Shown here: positions 42,172 to 50,407 of the stretch, in pieces
Position numbering within the stretch: position 1 is the stretch's first letter
Layout: each line of letters starts with the position of its first letter
DNA from: Oscillospiraceae bacterium
GTDB taxonomy: Bacteria; Bacillota; Clostridia; Oscillospirales; Ruminococcaceae
Length of the DNA stretch: 64,000 nucleotides
Assembly (NCBI GenBank): GCA_017436575.1
Contig: JAFSCU010000003.1
Span: 157,073-221,072 of the forward strand
Reading direction: 5' to 3'
Notes under the pieces: generated by a model
What the model saw: only the letters and a program-made list of their open reading frames with translations
Databases searched by the model: none
Told to the model about the DNA's origin: nothing
Made by a program: the position numbers and the translations under genes

Positions 42172-42924
42172 ATGTTCAACAAATTTTCTGACAGAATTTA
42201 TATACAACCACCGGAACACCATACTGACAGGCCAAATATAGGGCTTATTCTAGGGGATAAATATACACTTTTATTTGAAGCGGGCAATTCAGCTGCCAAT
42301 GTGGAACTGCTGAAAGGCAGGTTGCAGGTGCAAAATCTGCCACAGCCGGACTTTATAGCAGTAAGCCACTGGCACTGGGACCACAGCTTTGGTATGGACG
42401 CCTGGAGTCTGCCAACCATTGCAGGTGCAAAAACCAATGAGTATCTGAAAAAGGTATCCGGCTGGCAGTGGGATGACGAAGCAATGCAACAACGTGTGGA
42501 CACAGGTGAGGATATTGTTTTCTGCAACGAAATGATAAAGCGAGAATACCCTGACAGAAGTCAGATAAAGGTTATTCCTGCCGATATTACTTTTAACGAT
42601 TGTATGACCATAGACCTGGGCGGCATTGAATGCCAGTTTATACATGTGGCAGGACCACACGCTGACGACAGTGTGGTCTGCTATATCCCCAGCGAAAAAT
42701 TTGTTTTTCTGGGTGACAGCAACGGCAAAGACCTGTATGGCAACCCATGGCATTTTGACATAGAGTATGAAGATGATTTTATGGAAGAAACAGGCAAAAT
42801 CCCTTATGATATGGATAAAGTAAAAAAATATCTGTCAGTTCTGGACAGGCTGGATTTCACCCATTGCATAGGCGGGCATGCAGACATAATGACCAAAGAA
42901 CAGCTGTATAAATCTTTTGAGTAG
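42172..42924 (+). CDS. Metallo-beta-lactamase fold hydrolase
   Basis: 250 residues. HWHWDHSFG is the HxHxDH dinuclear metal motif, HVAGPHADDSV supplies the next His, GDSNGKD the bridging Asp and GGHADIM the final His. The fold hydrolyses thioesters, lactones or phosphodiesters; substrate not predictable. Note an unusual sequence around the second motif (AGPHADD instead of the common TPGHTxG). AGAGGT precedes the ATG at 42172. Divergent from the MoxR operon. Confidence 0.85.
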   Translation: MFNKFSDRIYIQPPEHHTDRPNIGLILGDKYTLLFEAGNSAANVELLKGRLQVQNLPQPDFIAVSHWHWDHSFGMDAWSLPTIAGAKTNEYLKKVSGWQWDDEAMQQRVDTGEDIVFCNEMIKREYPDRSQIKVIPADITFNDCMTIDLGGIECQFIHVAGPHADDSVVCYIPSEKFVFLGDSNGKDLYGNPWHFDIEYEDDFMEETGKIPYDMDKVKKYLSVLDRLDFTHCIGGHADIMTKEQLYKSFE

Positions 42925-42933
42925 CAAACCATT

Positions 42934-42965
42934 ACCCCTGTATAAAAACAGGGGTTTTGTTTTGT
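42934..42965 (+). terminator. Terminator of the MBL-fold gene
   Basis: 8-bp stem ACCCCTGT / ACAGGGGT (42934-42955), then TTTGTTTTG. Confidence 0.8.
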
Positions 42966-43049
42966 CATTTTCATATATTATTTGTAAACAATCTATGCAT
43001 TTTACATATAGTTTTTTTATCCGATTTTATGTTATTATTAAATTAACAA

Positions 43050-43098
43050 TCAGGCAGGATTTCTGTATTATTCAACCGGAAACCGCCTGACCGTACGG
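43050..43098 (+). promoter_or_regulatory. Structured leader of the 5'-nucleotidase gene
   Basis: TCAGGC (43050-43055) pairs with GCCTGA (43085-43090) around a 29-base interior, followed directly by the palindrome CCGTACGG. No known riboswitch consensus recognised. Confidence 0.3.
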
Positions 43099-43118
43099 AC
43101 AAAAACGGAGGACAAAAA

Positions 43119-44936
43119 ATGAAAAAACTTATTGCATTGGTACTGTCCCTGGCTATGGTATTTTCACTGGTAGCCTGTGGCGGTACAGCAGCACCAACAG
43201 AAGATGTAGCTATTCTATTCACAAACGACGTGCATACCTACATCGACAACCCACTGAGCTATGATGTTATCGCAGCAGTTAAAGGCGAACTGGCAACACA
43301 GTACAAAAACGTACTGCTGGTTGACGCAGGCGACCATGCACAGGGTACTGTATACGGCTCAATGGACTTTGGTAAAACTGTAATCGAACTGATGAACAGC
43401 GCAGGTTATGACCTGGCTACACTGGGTAACCACGAATTCGACTACAGTATGACAGGTACAATGGACATTATCGAATGGGCTGAATTCCCATACATCTCTG
43501 CCAACTTCTACAAACTGGAAAACGGCCAGAGAACAGAAAATGTTCTGGACAGCTTCAAAATTTTTGAACTGGGCGGCCACAAAATTGCATTTGTAGGCGC
43601 AACAACACCTGAATCCTTTACAAAATCCACACCTGCTTACTTCCAGAATGAAAATGGCGAATACATTTATGGTATTTCTGGTGGCGACAATGGTGAAGAC
43701 CTGCAGGCTGACGTGCAGAAAGCTATTGACGAAGCTAAAAAAGCTGGCGCAACAACAGTTATCGGTCTGGGTCACCTGGGTGACGACCCATCATCAATGC
43801 CTTGGACTTCTGAAGAAACAATCGCAAAAATCAGCGGTCTGAACGCATTTATCGACGGTCACTCACACTCTGTAGTTGAAGGCGATAAAGTTGCTGACAA
43901 AGACGGCAAAGAAGTTGTTCTGGCACAGACAGGTGAATACTTTGACAGAATCGGTCTGATGGTTATCACAGCAGCAGGCGAAATCAAAGTTGACCACATT
44001 GAATACGAAGAAATTCTGGAAAAAGTTAAGGACGAAAACGGCAACGTAAAACTGAACGATAAAGGCGAAGAAATCGAAGAAATTGTTGGTTACAAACTGG
44101 TTAGCGAACTGTACGGTGGTGCACAGTGGCCAGTTTACGAAGATGTTAAAGAACTGAAAGACGGCTGGATTAAAAAGATTAACGACGAACTGGGCGCAAA
44201 CATCGGTAAAACAGCACTGGTTCTGGACAACTACGAAGCAGACGGCACAAGACTTGTTCGTAAACAGGAAACAAATACAGGCGACTTTGCAGCAGACGCT
44301 CTGTACTATCTGTTTGACGACATGGATATGGATGTTGACGTAGCTATCATGAATGGCGGCGGCGTAAGAAACAAAGCTATCACAGGCGATATTTCCTTCC
44401 TGACATGTAAAGAAATCCACACATTCGGCAACGTGGCATGTCTGCAGACAGTTACAGGTCAGCAGGTTCTGGATGCTCTGGAATGGGGTGCACAGGCAGT
44501 TGGCGTTGGCGAAAGCGGCGGCTTCCTGCAGGTTGCAGGTGTAACATACACAGTTGACACATCTATCCCATCCACAGTTCAGAAAGATGACAAAGGTGTA
44601 TGGACTGGTGGTCCAACAGGTGAATACCGCGTTAAAGATGTTAAAGTTTACAACAAAGACACTAACCAGTATGAAGACCTGGATCTGAACGCTAAATACA
44701 ATATGGCTGGCAACAGCTACACACTGCGCAGTCTGGGTGACGGTTTCAATATGTTTGATGGCGCTATCAATGTTCTGGACTATGTAATGGTTGACTACAT
44801 GGTACTGGCAAACTACATTATGGGCTTTGAAAACGGTGAAATCGGTGCAACAAACTCTCCACTGCTGGCAACATATCCAAACATGCTTCTGGACTATGGC
44901 ACAACATACGGCAGCGGAAGAATTACAGTTAAATAA
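43119..44936 (+). CDS. 5'-nucleotidase / 2',3'-cyclic phosphodiesterase-type lipoprotein
   Basis: 605 residues. Signal peptide MKKLIALVLSLAMVFS with lipobox SLVAC at residue ~20, so an exported, lipid-anchored enzyme. Metallophosphatase domain: FTNDVHTY, VDAGDHAQGT, TLGNHEFDYS, GLGHLGDD and DGHSHSVVEG give the dinuclear metal ligands. The C-terminal substrate domain has NTGDFAADALYY and NGGGVRNK, typical of UshA-like nucleotidases. An acidic Lys/Glu-rich insertion near residues 300-330 lies between domains. It would release phosphate and nucleosides outside the cell; the deoD pair could then process the nucleosides. GGAGG lies 8 bases before the ATG. Confidence 0.93.
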   Translation: MKKLIALVLSLAMVFSLVACGGTAAPTEDVAILFTNDVHTYIDNPLSYDVIAAVKGELATQYKNVLLVDAGDHAQGTVYGSMDFGKTVIELMNSAGYDLATLGNHEFDYSMTGTMDIIEWAEFPYISANFYKLENGQRTENVLDSFKIFELGGHKIAFVGATTPESFTKSTPAYFQNENGEYIYGISGGDNGEDLQADVQKAIDEAKKAGATTVIGLGHLGDDPSSMPWTSEETIAKISGLNAFIDGHSHSVVEGDKVADKDGKEVVLAQTGEYFDRIGLMVITAAGEIKVDHIEYEEILEKVKDENGNVKLNDKGEEIEEIVGYKLVSELYGGAQWPVYEDVKELKDGWIKKINDELGANIGKTALVLDNYEADGTRLVRKQETNTGDFAADALYYLFDDMDMDVDVAIMNGGGVRNKAITGDISFLTCKEIHTFGNVACLQTVTGQQVLDALEWGAQAVGVGESGGFLQVAGVTYTVDTSIPSTVQKDDKGVWTGGPTGEYRVKDVKVYNKDTNQYEDLDLNAKYNMAGNSYTLRSLGDGFNMFDGAINVLDYVMVDYMVLANYIMGFENGEIGATNSPLLATYPNMLLDYGTTYGSGRITVK

Positions 44937-44960
44937 ATTGTAAAACTTATTAAACAATTA

Positions 44961-44991
44961 CAGTCACGGTGAAAACCGTGACTGTTTTTAT
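44961..44991 (+). terminator. Terminator of the 5'-nucleotidase gene
   Basis: 10-bp perfect stem CAGTCACGGT / ACCGTGACTG (44961-44984), then TTTTTA. Confidence 0.88.
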
Positions 44992-45020
44992 GTAGAGTTG
45001 GTCTCTCACACAGAGCAAAA

Positions 45021-45080
45021 TACTGTCATCCTGGGCGAGTGATATGTTTTTCCGGTCGGTCGGGCCGCCCGTCCCTACAG
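45021..45080. repeat. Remnants of two dispersed repeat families
   Basis: TGTCATCCTGGGCGAGTGA (from 45024) resembles the repeat at 24977 and 32179. The GC-rich stretch 45052-45080 reads on the minus strand GTAGGGACGGGCGGCCCGAC, close to 61618-61640 in the other repeat patch. No gene lies here. Confidence 0.4.
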
Positions 45081-45107
45081 ATAATTGGACATTACAGCAC
45101 TTTATAC

Positions 45108-45139
45108 ACAAAGAAATCAGGGTATTGCTACCCTGATTT
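45108..45139 (-). terminator. Terminator of hflKC
   Basis: 11-bp perfect stem AAATCAGGGTA / TACCCTGATTT with TTGC loop (45114-45139), then CTTTGTG on the minus strand. Confidence 0.75.
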
Positions 45140-45171
45140 TTTACTATGTATAATATTCGACAAAATTTATA

Positions 45172-46035
45172 CTATTTGTTATAGAAAATATCTACCAGCG
45201 GACTGTCCTGATTAAGTATCAGCACGTTGCCGTTCTGTGCCAGAGATTTTTCTGCTGCTTCGAGACTGCGTACAAATTCATAAAATTCTGCTTTTGATGA
45301 ATTGTTGTATGCTTCAGACAGTATTCTCATATATTCCGCTTCGCCTTCAGCACGCAGCTGTTCAGCCTGTGCCTTTGCTTCTGCAAGCAGAACTGCCGCT
45401 TCTTTTGCTGCTTCGTTGGTAATAATAGTTGCCTCTTTTTCACCTTCTGCAGCATAAGTGGCTGAAATATTGTTTCTTTCAGCAATCATTCGCTTGTAAA
45501 CAGATTCCTTGTTGTCGTATGGCAGGTCCAGATGTTTTGTTTCAACAGACAGCAGTTCTATACCATACTGTGAAAAATTTGGTTTTGCAGTGTCGGTAAT
45601 ATCCTGTGCCAGCTGGCCTGTTCTGTCACTTACCACTTCTTCCTGTGTGCGGGAAGATATTTCGTTTTTCATTGCATTGTATACCAGATATTCTATACGG
45701 CCTGTAGCTGTTGTAATCGAGCCGTTAAGACTGGAAATAAATTTGATAGGGTCAGAAATTCGCCACATTGCAAAGGAGTCTGCAACCATGGTCTGCTTGT
45801 CCTTTGTTATAACTTCGCTGATAGGCAGGTCATAAACCAACACTTTGTTTGGCAATGTGTCAACAGACTGAATAACAGGAATTTTGAATTTCATGCCCGG
45901 TTCATCATGGATGGCTACCACTTCGCCAAACTGCTTTACAATGGCATATTCGCCCTGGTTAAGAACAAAAGCTGACTGGGAGATGCCGATAAAGGCAACA
46001 ACTGCAATTATAGCTGCAATAATTTTCTTTTTCAT
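45172..46035 (-). CDS. hflC: Protease modulator HflC
   Basis: 287 residues. N-terminal membrane anchor (KKIIAAIIAVVAFIGISQSAFVL) followed by a prohibitin/SPFH domain (NQGEYAIVKQFGEVVAIHDEPGMKFKIP), a long helical coiled coil rich in Ala/Glu (ATYAAEGEKEATIITNEA) and the end domain QDSPLVDIF. HflC with HflK forms a ring around FtsH at the membrane. The ATG at 46035 follows AGGAGGGG; an in-frame upstream start would overlap hflK. It begins 10 bases after hflK. Confidence 0.93.
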   Translation of the reverse strand: MKKKIIAAIIAVVAFIGISQSAFVLNQGEYAIVKQFGEVVAIHDEPGMKFKIPVIQSVDTLPNKVLVYDLPISEVITKDKQTMVADSFAMWRISDPIKFISSLNGSITTATGRIEYLVYNAMKNEISSRTQEEVVSDRTGQLAQDITDTAKPNFSQYGIELLSVETKHLDLPYDNKESVYKRMIAERNNISATYAAEGEKEATIITNEAAKEAAVLLAEAKAQAEQLRAEGEAEYMRILSEAYNNSSKAEFYEFVRSLEAAEKSLAQNGNVLILNQDSPLVDIFYNK

Positions 46036-46045
46036 AATGCCCCTC

Positions 46046-47086
46046 CTATTCGCCCTGCAGGACATTTACAACTTTGCCGCTGTCGTCCTGGATAATAACT
46101 TTTACTTCCGGAAGCAGATTTTCCATTGTTTCGTAATACATACGTTCTTTTGTAATTTCAGGGAACTTTATGTATTCTTCATACATCGCATTGAATTTTG
46201 CCACTTCGCCTTCTGCCTCTTTGATTCTGGCAGTTTTTTCGGCCTGTGCATTTTCAAGTATCTGGTTTGCTTCTGCTTCTGCATTGAGAATTCTTTTGTT
46301 TTTGTCTGCTGTTGCGTTATAAACCGCTGTTTCAGCATTCTGTTTAGCGTCTTCTACTGCTTTGAAAGCCCGCACAACTTCTGCTGTAGGCGGGTCGCAG
46401 TCCTGAATGGATACATTTCGCACTGCTACGCCTATTGCTTCGGACTCCATACGTTTTGTAAGTTTTTCTTTTATTTCTGCCTGAATCTGCGCCTTACCTG
46501 TGGTGAGAACTTCGTCTACACCATAGGAACCGATGGTATCACGGATGTAACTCATAGCCAGTGTTTTAAGCATTGTAACAGGTTCTTCTGCCGCATAAAC
46601 AAATGCCACAGGGTCCACCACCTGCCATTCCAGATAGAAATCCACATTGATAAAGTTGAAGTCTTTTGTAATCATCAGGGCTTCGTTTTCGATTGTGTTG
46701 TCATATTCATCATAACCGATGCGCATACCCTGTGTTTCTGTGCTTACCTTTTTGATTTTCTGCACAAATGGAATTTTGAAATGAAGGCCGGAACCTTCTT
46801 CTATGGCAGGCACACCAAATGTAGTGATAACAGCATCTTCTGTTTCGTCCAATGTATAAATGCCGTTCAGTACTACAGCCAGTGCCAGCACAACTGCCAG
46901 ACCCACTTTGCCGAAACCGGACAGTTTTTTCTGTTGGTCCCGTGTCATATTCAGGTCAATTACATTGTCGCCATCGGCTGTGGTGCCTTTTTTGTTTTTA
47001 ACAGCCTTTAAAATTTCAGAACCGATACTGCCCAGAATTATAACAGGTACTATCAGTCTTACAAGTAAAGAAATTAAATTACCCAT
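46046..47086 (-). CDS. hflK: FtsH protease modulator HflK
   Basis: 346 residues. Start at 47086 (AGGAGG 7 bases upstream). Two hydrophobic stretches: an extra N-terminal one (ISLLVRLIVPVIILGSIG) and the expected one at ~residues 60-78 (VGLAVVLALAVVLNGIYTL), then an SPFH domain (DAVITTFGVPAIEEGSGLHFKIPFVQKI) and Ala/Glu-rich coiled coil (ATADKNKRILNAEAEANQIL). The extra N-terminal helix plus linker is unusual for HflK, which normally has one anchor after a Gly-rich tail. Operon order hflK-hflC is the common one. Confidence 0.9.
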   Translation of the reverse strand: MGNLISLLVRLIVPVIILGSIGSEILKAVKNKKGTTADGDNVIDLNMTRDQQKKLSGFGKVGLAVVLALAVVLNGIYTLDETEDAVITTFGVPAIEEGSGLHFKIPFVQKIKKVSTETQGMRIGYDEYDNTIENEALMITKDFNFINVDFYLEWQVVDPVAFVYAAEEPVTMLKTLAMSYIRDTIGSYGVDEVLTTGKAQIQAEIKEKLTKRMESEAIGVAVRNVSIQDCDPPTAEVVRAFKAVEDAKQNAETAVYNATADKNKRILNAEAEANQILENAQAEKTARIKEAEGEVAKFNAMYEEYIKFPEITKERMYYETMENLLPEVKVIIQDDSGKVVNVLQGE

Positions 47087-47119
47087 TTTCTCCTCCTGAA
47101 AATACTTTCTTTTGACATA

Positions 47120-47147
47120 ATTATAAATCAACTGTCAGATTTTTCAA
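47120..47147 (-). promoter_or_regulatory. Promoter of hflKC
   Basis: TTGAAA (47142-47147), 16-base spacer, TATAAT (47120-47125). Confidence 0.65.
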
Positions 47148-47229
47148 CAAAAAGATTTGTGAAAAATATGTCAGAAATGTGTTAAAACAATTGCATCTAT
47201 ATGGTATAATGATAAAAAGAGGTGTGTTT

Positions 47230-47478
47230 ATGGCAAAAATTAAACTGACAGTAACCGAAAGCCGCTGCCGCAGCGGATATTTTAAAAGCGGCGATACTTT
47301 CGTAGTAGAGGATTTATGCCCTCCGCTGTGTCACGAACTGTGGCATGTGGCATATCCTTATGTGTTTGCTTTGCAGAATGGCGGAACACTTGATGAAAAA
47401 GACAGCAAAACAAAGAAATTCACCTGTAGATGTCCCGATGAAAGCAGAGTGGTTCTGGTGGGAGAAGTGTTGGAATAA
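47230..47478 (+). CDS. TIGR04076 family small protein
   Basis: 82 residues from the ATG at 47230 (AGAGGTG upstream; TATAAT at about 47204 is the probable -10). Four conserved cysteines: ESRCRSGYFKSGD, DLCPPLCHELWHVAYPYVFALQNGG and TCRCPDESR. The PYVFALQNGG core identifies the TIGR04076 family, small anaerobe proteins of unknown function that probably bind metal through these cysteines. Monocistronic with terminator. Confidence 0.85.
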   Translation: MAKIKLTVTESRCRSGYFKSGDTFVVEDLCPPLCHELWHVAYPYVFALQNGGTLDEKDSKTKKFTCRCPDESRVVLVGEVLE

Positions 47479-47516
47479 AAAAAGACCTAGTTTATGCGGA
47501 ATAGTCATAAAACAGT

Positions 47517-47556
47517 AAATCTGGTCTGTGAACTACACACAGACCGGATTTTTTAT
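47517..47556 (+). terminator. Terminator of the TIGR04076 gene
   Basis: 14-bp stem AAATCTGGTCTGTG / CACAGACCGGATTT with one G-U (47517-47551), then TTTTA. Confidence 0.8.
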
Positions 47557-47573
47557 ATATTGGGTTTAGCCGA

Positions 47574-47700
47574 GTTAAAGGCCTCCTTTACACAAGGGAG
47601 GCTTTGGTGCGGTGCAAAACCGAACCTCGCACGATACGCCTGAGAGGCGTATAGAAGTGCGCCCTTATCAGCTCGACAAATTGAAATTTGTTTGTACCTT
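47574..47700. repeat. Structured repeat-like element
   Basis: No gene. Contains GCCTCC-TTT / AAG-GGAGGC (47581-47602), the perfect hairpin ATACGCCT-GAG-AGGCGTAT (47634-47652) and CAAATT-GA-AATTTG (about 47677-47690). The CCTCC...GGAGG segment resembles repeats scattered through gut Clostridia genomes. It marks the edge of the AT-rich nucleotidyltransferase gene. Confidence 0.45.
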
Positions 47701-47724
47701 TCGTATTTCTATACCTTCAAACAT

Positions 47725-48759
47725 CTATTCACATAAGTAATCTGCAACAAATACGTCCACATTTGAAAAACGTTTCACTTCTATTCCTGCTGATTTATAT
47801 ACATCCTCGTACTTTTGCAAACACATATCAAAAAGTTCAACATTATCCTGCAAACAATCTGGATTATATACTTCCATGATGTTAAAATTACCAATCTCCA
47901 CCTCATCCCCTATTTCTGCAATCATATAGTGAAAATTACACAGATTCATAAAAGATGCAACTGCATTGTCTTGCTCCGCCGCTTCTGCAACCTTATTTCT
48001 CCAGTTGGAATACATTTCCTCATATGTACCAGTTAATTCCTGTGAAGGTTCTCTTTTTTCCTCTTCCCTTCGGGTATAATTTTCCACGTACAAAAGAACA
48101 CCTTTTGACAACTCACGTAATTCTGTAACATCTTTACTTCCTGCGACGCTCTTAATCATATCAGAAAACGCTTCCTCAATAGGCAGTTTTTCCAATTCCT
48201 CAAATAATCGTTTCACACCTCGTTTAAAATAAGTACCATGATAAAACATCATTGCATCCAAAAGGTAATAAATTACTCCAAATGAATCCAGTCTCACTTG
48301 CCCTAATTCATCATGCAAATACGCATTGGCATATTGTACTTTTGCTTTCTCTATCAATTCATTCACTCTTTCAAATCGATCCTCAGATTTCAAAAAGGCC
48401 TTTGCCTGCTCTCTTAATCGATGCAATTCATCAAGAGCTTCCTGCTTTTTCACATACACAACTTTTGAATCCATTAATTTGGAAATCTGTGCATGATGAC
48501 ATTCCGCATCATACTTTAAGCCATCCCAATTGGTACAATAGATATCATAACCAATATTACTATCATCCAAAATAAAACCTGTTCCAAGCTGCCAACCTTC
48601 ATCATTCTCGATTAATATGAGCAAATCCAAATCTGATTTTTCATATGCATCTCCTGTTGCAACAGAACCATAGATTCCAATAAGTACCAACGAATCTGGA
48701 CACACTTTTTCTGCTTTTGCAATCACTGCATCTATAATTTTTTGATTTACACTATCCAT
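47725..48759 (-). CDS. Nucleotidyltransferase-fold protein (pol beta superfamily), AT-rich, likely acquired
   Basis: 344 residues. The N-terminal ~100 residues carry the minimal nucleotidyltransferase motif GIYGSVATGDAYEKSDLDLLIL (Gly-Ser then SDxDL) with a later acidic strand GYDIYCTNWDG, as in MNT-type and aminoglycoside-nucleotidylating proteins. The remaining 240 residues are helical, without a motif that I recognise. Base and codon use are clearly more AT-rich (TTA, CAT, AAA frequent; few CTG) than neighbours, and the gene sits beside a repeat element, both signs of transfer. It could modify an antibiotic, protein or tRNA; no evidence decides. AGAGGT lies upstream of the ATG. Confidence 0.75.
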   Translation of the reverse strand: MDSVNQKIIDAVIAKAEKVCPDSLVLIGIYGSVATGDAYEKSDLDLLILIENDEGWQLGTGFILDDSNIGYDIYCTNWDGLKYDAECHHAQISKLMDSKVVYVKKQEALDELHRLREQAKAFLKSEDRFERVNELIEKAKVQYANAYLHDELGQVRLDSFGVIYYLLDAMMFYHGTYFKRGVKRLFEELEKLPIEEAFSDMIKSVAGSKDVTELRELSKGVLLYVENYTRREEEKREPSQELTGTYEEMYSNWRNKVAEAAEQDNAVASFMNLCNFHYMIAEIGDEVEIGNFNIMEVYNPDCLQDNVELFDMCLQKYEDVYKSAGIEVKRFSNVDVFVADYLCE

Positions 48760-48824
48760 TTTCCATTACCTCTACAAATTCTTATTTATAGATTTGATTT
48801 CATCATACTACAATCTATCCACCA

Positions 48825-48869
48825 AGACAACAACAGGCGCAGCAGTTCGACTCAAACTGCTGTGCCTGT
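48825..48869 (-). terminator. Terminator of the YD-like lipoprotein gene
   Basis: 15-bp stem ACAGGC-CAGCAGTT type with one G-U (48833-48869), then GTTGTTGTCTT on the minus strand. The arm sequence is similar to the terminator at 61978-62013. Confidence 0.75.
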
Positions 48870-48908
48870 AACTGTTTTATGACTGTCGCCCTTACCCAGG
48901 TCATTTTA

Positions 48909-49616
48909 TTATTCGTAATAGTGCACTACATAGCCTTCCATTTTCCAGCTTTCAATGGAAACACCCTGTTTTGTAAGGTTGCCTTCGGAGTCATATACAT
49001 AGGCATGTGAGAACAATACCTCTCCGTTCATAGCATAGTCCATATTCAGCATTTTGCCTTCGCTGTCATAGGTGTATGTGTTTGTGGATACAAAGCCGTC
49101 GCCCCAGTCCACTGTTTCAACCAGCACATTGCCATCTGCATCACACTGATAGGACATATATTCGCTTCTGGTGCCGTCATTCATATTGAATGATTTTGAC
49201 AAGTGGCCGTTTTCATCATATTCATAGCCGATGTAAAATTCTTCTGCACCCCAGTGTTCCTTTACAAGCAAGCCATTTTCATCATAAACATAGATGCGTA
49301 CGCTTTCATATTCCGGTGAAAAGCTGTATGTACCTGTTTTTTTGATTACATTGCCGTTTTCATCGTATGTGTATGTGTCTGTTTCTGAATCGCCGTTGGC
49401 AACCCATGTGGTTGTGTTGGACAATCTGCGACCGTCAGCATCATATTCATAAGAAATATCTGCCAGTTTGTAACCGCTGTCTTCATAAAGTTCACTGCGG
49501 ACAGGATTTTTTACCGTTTTTTTGTTTTCTTCCTGTTGAGTGCCGCTTTCGCCGCCACAGGCAACCAGAGAAAAAGCCATAGCCACAGACAAAACCAATG
49601 CTGTAAGTTTTTTCAT
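48909..49616 (-). CDS. Lipoprotein with YD/RHS-like repeats
   Basis: 235 residues from the ATG at 49616 (GGGGGA 9 bases upstream). Lipoprotein signal MKKLTALVLSVAMAFSLVAC, nearly the same as in the 5'-nucleotidase lipoprotein of this window. The mature part is a tandem of ~22-30-residue units ending in Y-(T/E/V)-YD-x-(N/D/E)-G-(N/K/L): YEYDADGR, YTYDENGN, YVYDENGL, YEYDENGH, YQCDADGN, YTYDSEGK, YVYDSEGN. Such YD repeats build a beta-spiral on the cell surface, often for carbohydrate or protein contact. No toxin domain is attached. Function unknown. Confidence 0.8.
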   Translation of the reverse strand: MKKLTALVLSVAMAFSLVACGGESGTQQEENKKTVKNPVRSELYEDSGYKLADISYEYDADGRRLSNTTTWVANGDSETDTYTYDENGNVIKKTGTYSFSPEYESVRIYVYDENGLLVKEHWGAEEFYIGYEYDENGHLSKSFNMNDGTRSEYMSYQCDADGNVLVETVDWGDGFVSTNTYTYDSEGKMLNMDYAMNGEVLFSHAYVYDSEGNLTKQGVSIESWKMEGYVVHYYE

Positions 49617-49694
49617 AATCAATTCCCCCTATAATCTGTTTGTCTCAATTATACCACTTATAAAAAATTAATTCCATACATAAAACACATAATA

Positions 49695-49723
49695 TTGTAT
49701 TGGGCCAATTTATAGGGTAAAAT
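49695..49723 (+). promoter_or_regulatory. Promoter of the RimJ/RimL-like GNAT gene
   Basis: TTGTAT (49695-49700), 17-base spacer, TAAAAT (49718-49723). Confidence 0.6.
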
Positions 49724-49751
49724 ATAATTTAGAGCTTGGAGTGATAACTAT

Positions 49752-50276
49752 ATGAGAGAAATTTTTATTCGCAGCATTATTCCCGGAGACGAAGAGGCAC
49801 TGTTTCGTATTTACAGTGATATGGAGCTGTGTCTTTCCAGCGGTGCCCGACCGGTAAAGAATATGTCAGATGCAAAAGATAAAATGTACAACTTTATACG
49901 GGCAGGCGATACCTTTGCCGTTGTGCACACCGAAACCATGAAAGTGATAGGTGTAATTACTGTAAGGCAGGATGTGCACCGTTTTAACCGCAATGCCTAT
50001 ATGCTGGGATATGTTTTGCACCGAGACTGGTGGGGCAAGGGCATAATGGCCCTGGCTGTGGAATATTTGATGAAATATCTGTTTAAGAATATGGGTGCAG
50101 ATGTGGTGTCGGCAGCCCATTTTGTGGGCAATAATCAGTCAAAGCGTGTGCTGGAAAAATGCGGTTTTGTGTATGAAGGCACAATGAGAAAGGATTACCT
50201 GCGTTTTGACGGTGCAGTGCTGGACAGTTGCATTTATTCTGTAACAAAAGAAGAGTGGCTGGCAAAAAACAGTTGA
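49752..50276 (+). CDS. RimJ/RimL-type GNAT N-acetyltransferase
   Basis: 174 residues. GNAT fold with acetyl-CoA loop HRDWWGKGIMALAVEYLMKYLF and the closing NNQSKRVLEKCGFVYEGTMRKDYLRFDG, typical of the RimJ/RimL group that acetylates protein N-termini or small amines. IIPGDEEALFRIYSDMELC opens the domain. Its TGA stop is embedded in the -35 element of the tRNA-Leu promoter, which is economical and unusual. The start at 49752 has a weak ribosome site (GGAGTGATAAC). Confidence 0.85.
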   Translation: MREIFIRSIIPGDEEALFRIYSDMELCLSSGARPVKNMSDAKDKMYNFIRAGDTFAVVHTETMKVIGVITVRQDVHRFNRNAYMLGYVLHRDWWGKGIMALAVEYLMKYLFKNMGADVVSAAHFVGNNQSKRVLEKCGFVYEGTMRKDYLRFDGAVLDSCIYSVTKEEWLAKNS

Positions 50277-50301
50277 CAATAAAATATGTGAGTAGTATAA
50301 T
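50273..50301 (+). promoter_or_regulatory. Promoter of tRNA-Leu
   Basis: Consensus TTGACA (50273-50278), 17-base spacer, TATAAT (50296-50301), 17 bases before the mature tRNA. The -35 contains the stop codon of the GNAT gene. Confidence 0.85.
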
Positions 50302-50318
50302 AATAAGGCTATAAGCAA

Positions 50319-50405
50319 GCCGGTATGATGGAATTGGCAGACGTGCTGGACTCAAAATCCTGTGGTAGTGATACCGTGTCGGTTCGACCCCGACTACCGG
50401 CACCA
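50319..50405 (+). tRNA. tRNA-Leu (anticodon CAA), CCA encoded
   Basis: 87 bases with a long variable arm as required for leucine. Acceptor GCCGGTA / TACCGGC plus ACCA, anticodon loop CTCAAAA (CAA, decodes TTG), T-arm GTCGGTTCGACCCCGAC. The anticodon stem CTGGA / TCCTG carries one T-T mismatch next to its outer pair. Confidence 0.95.
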
Positions 50406-50407
50406 TT

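Noticed and set aside
43863-44957. 364-codon minus-strand frame opposite the 5'-nucleotidase gene
   Set aside because: Antisense shadow with Cys/Val/Phe-rich composition; it would also read through the gene's terminator.
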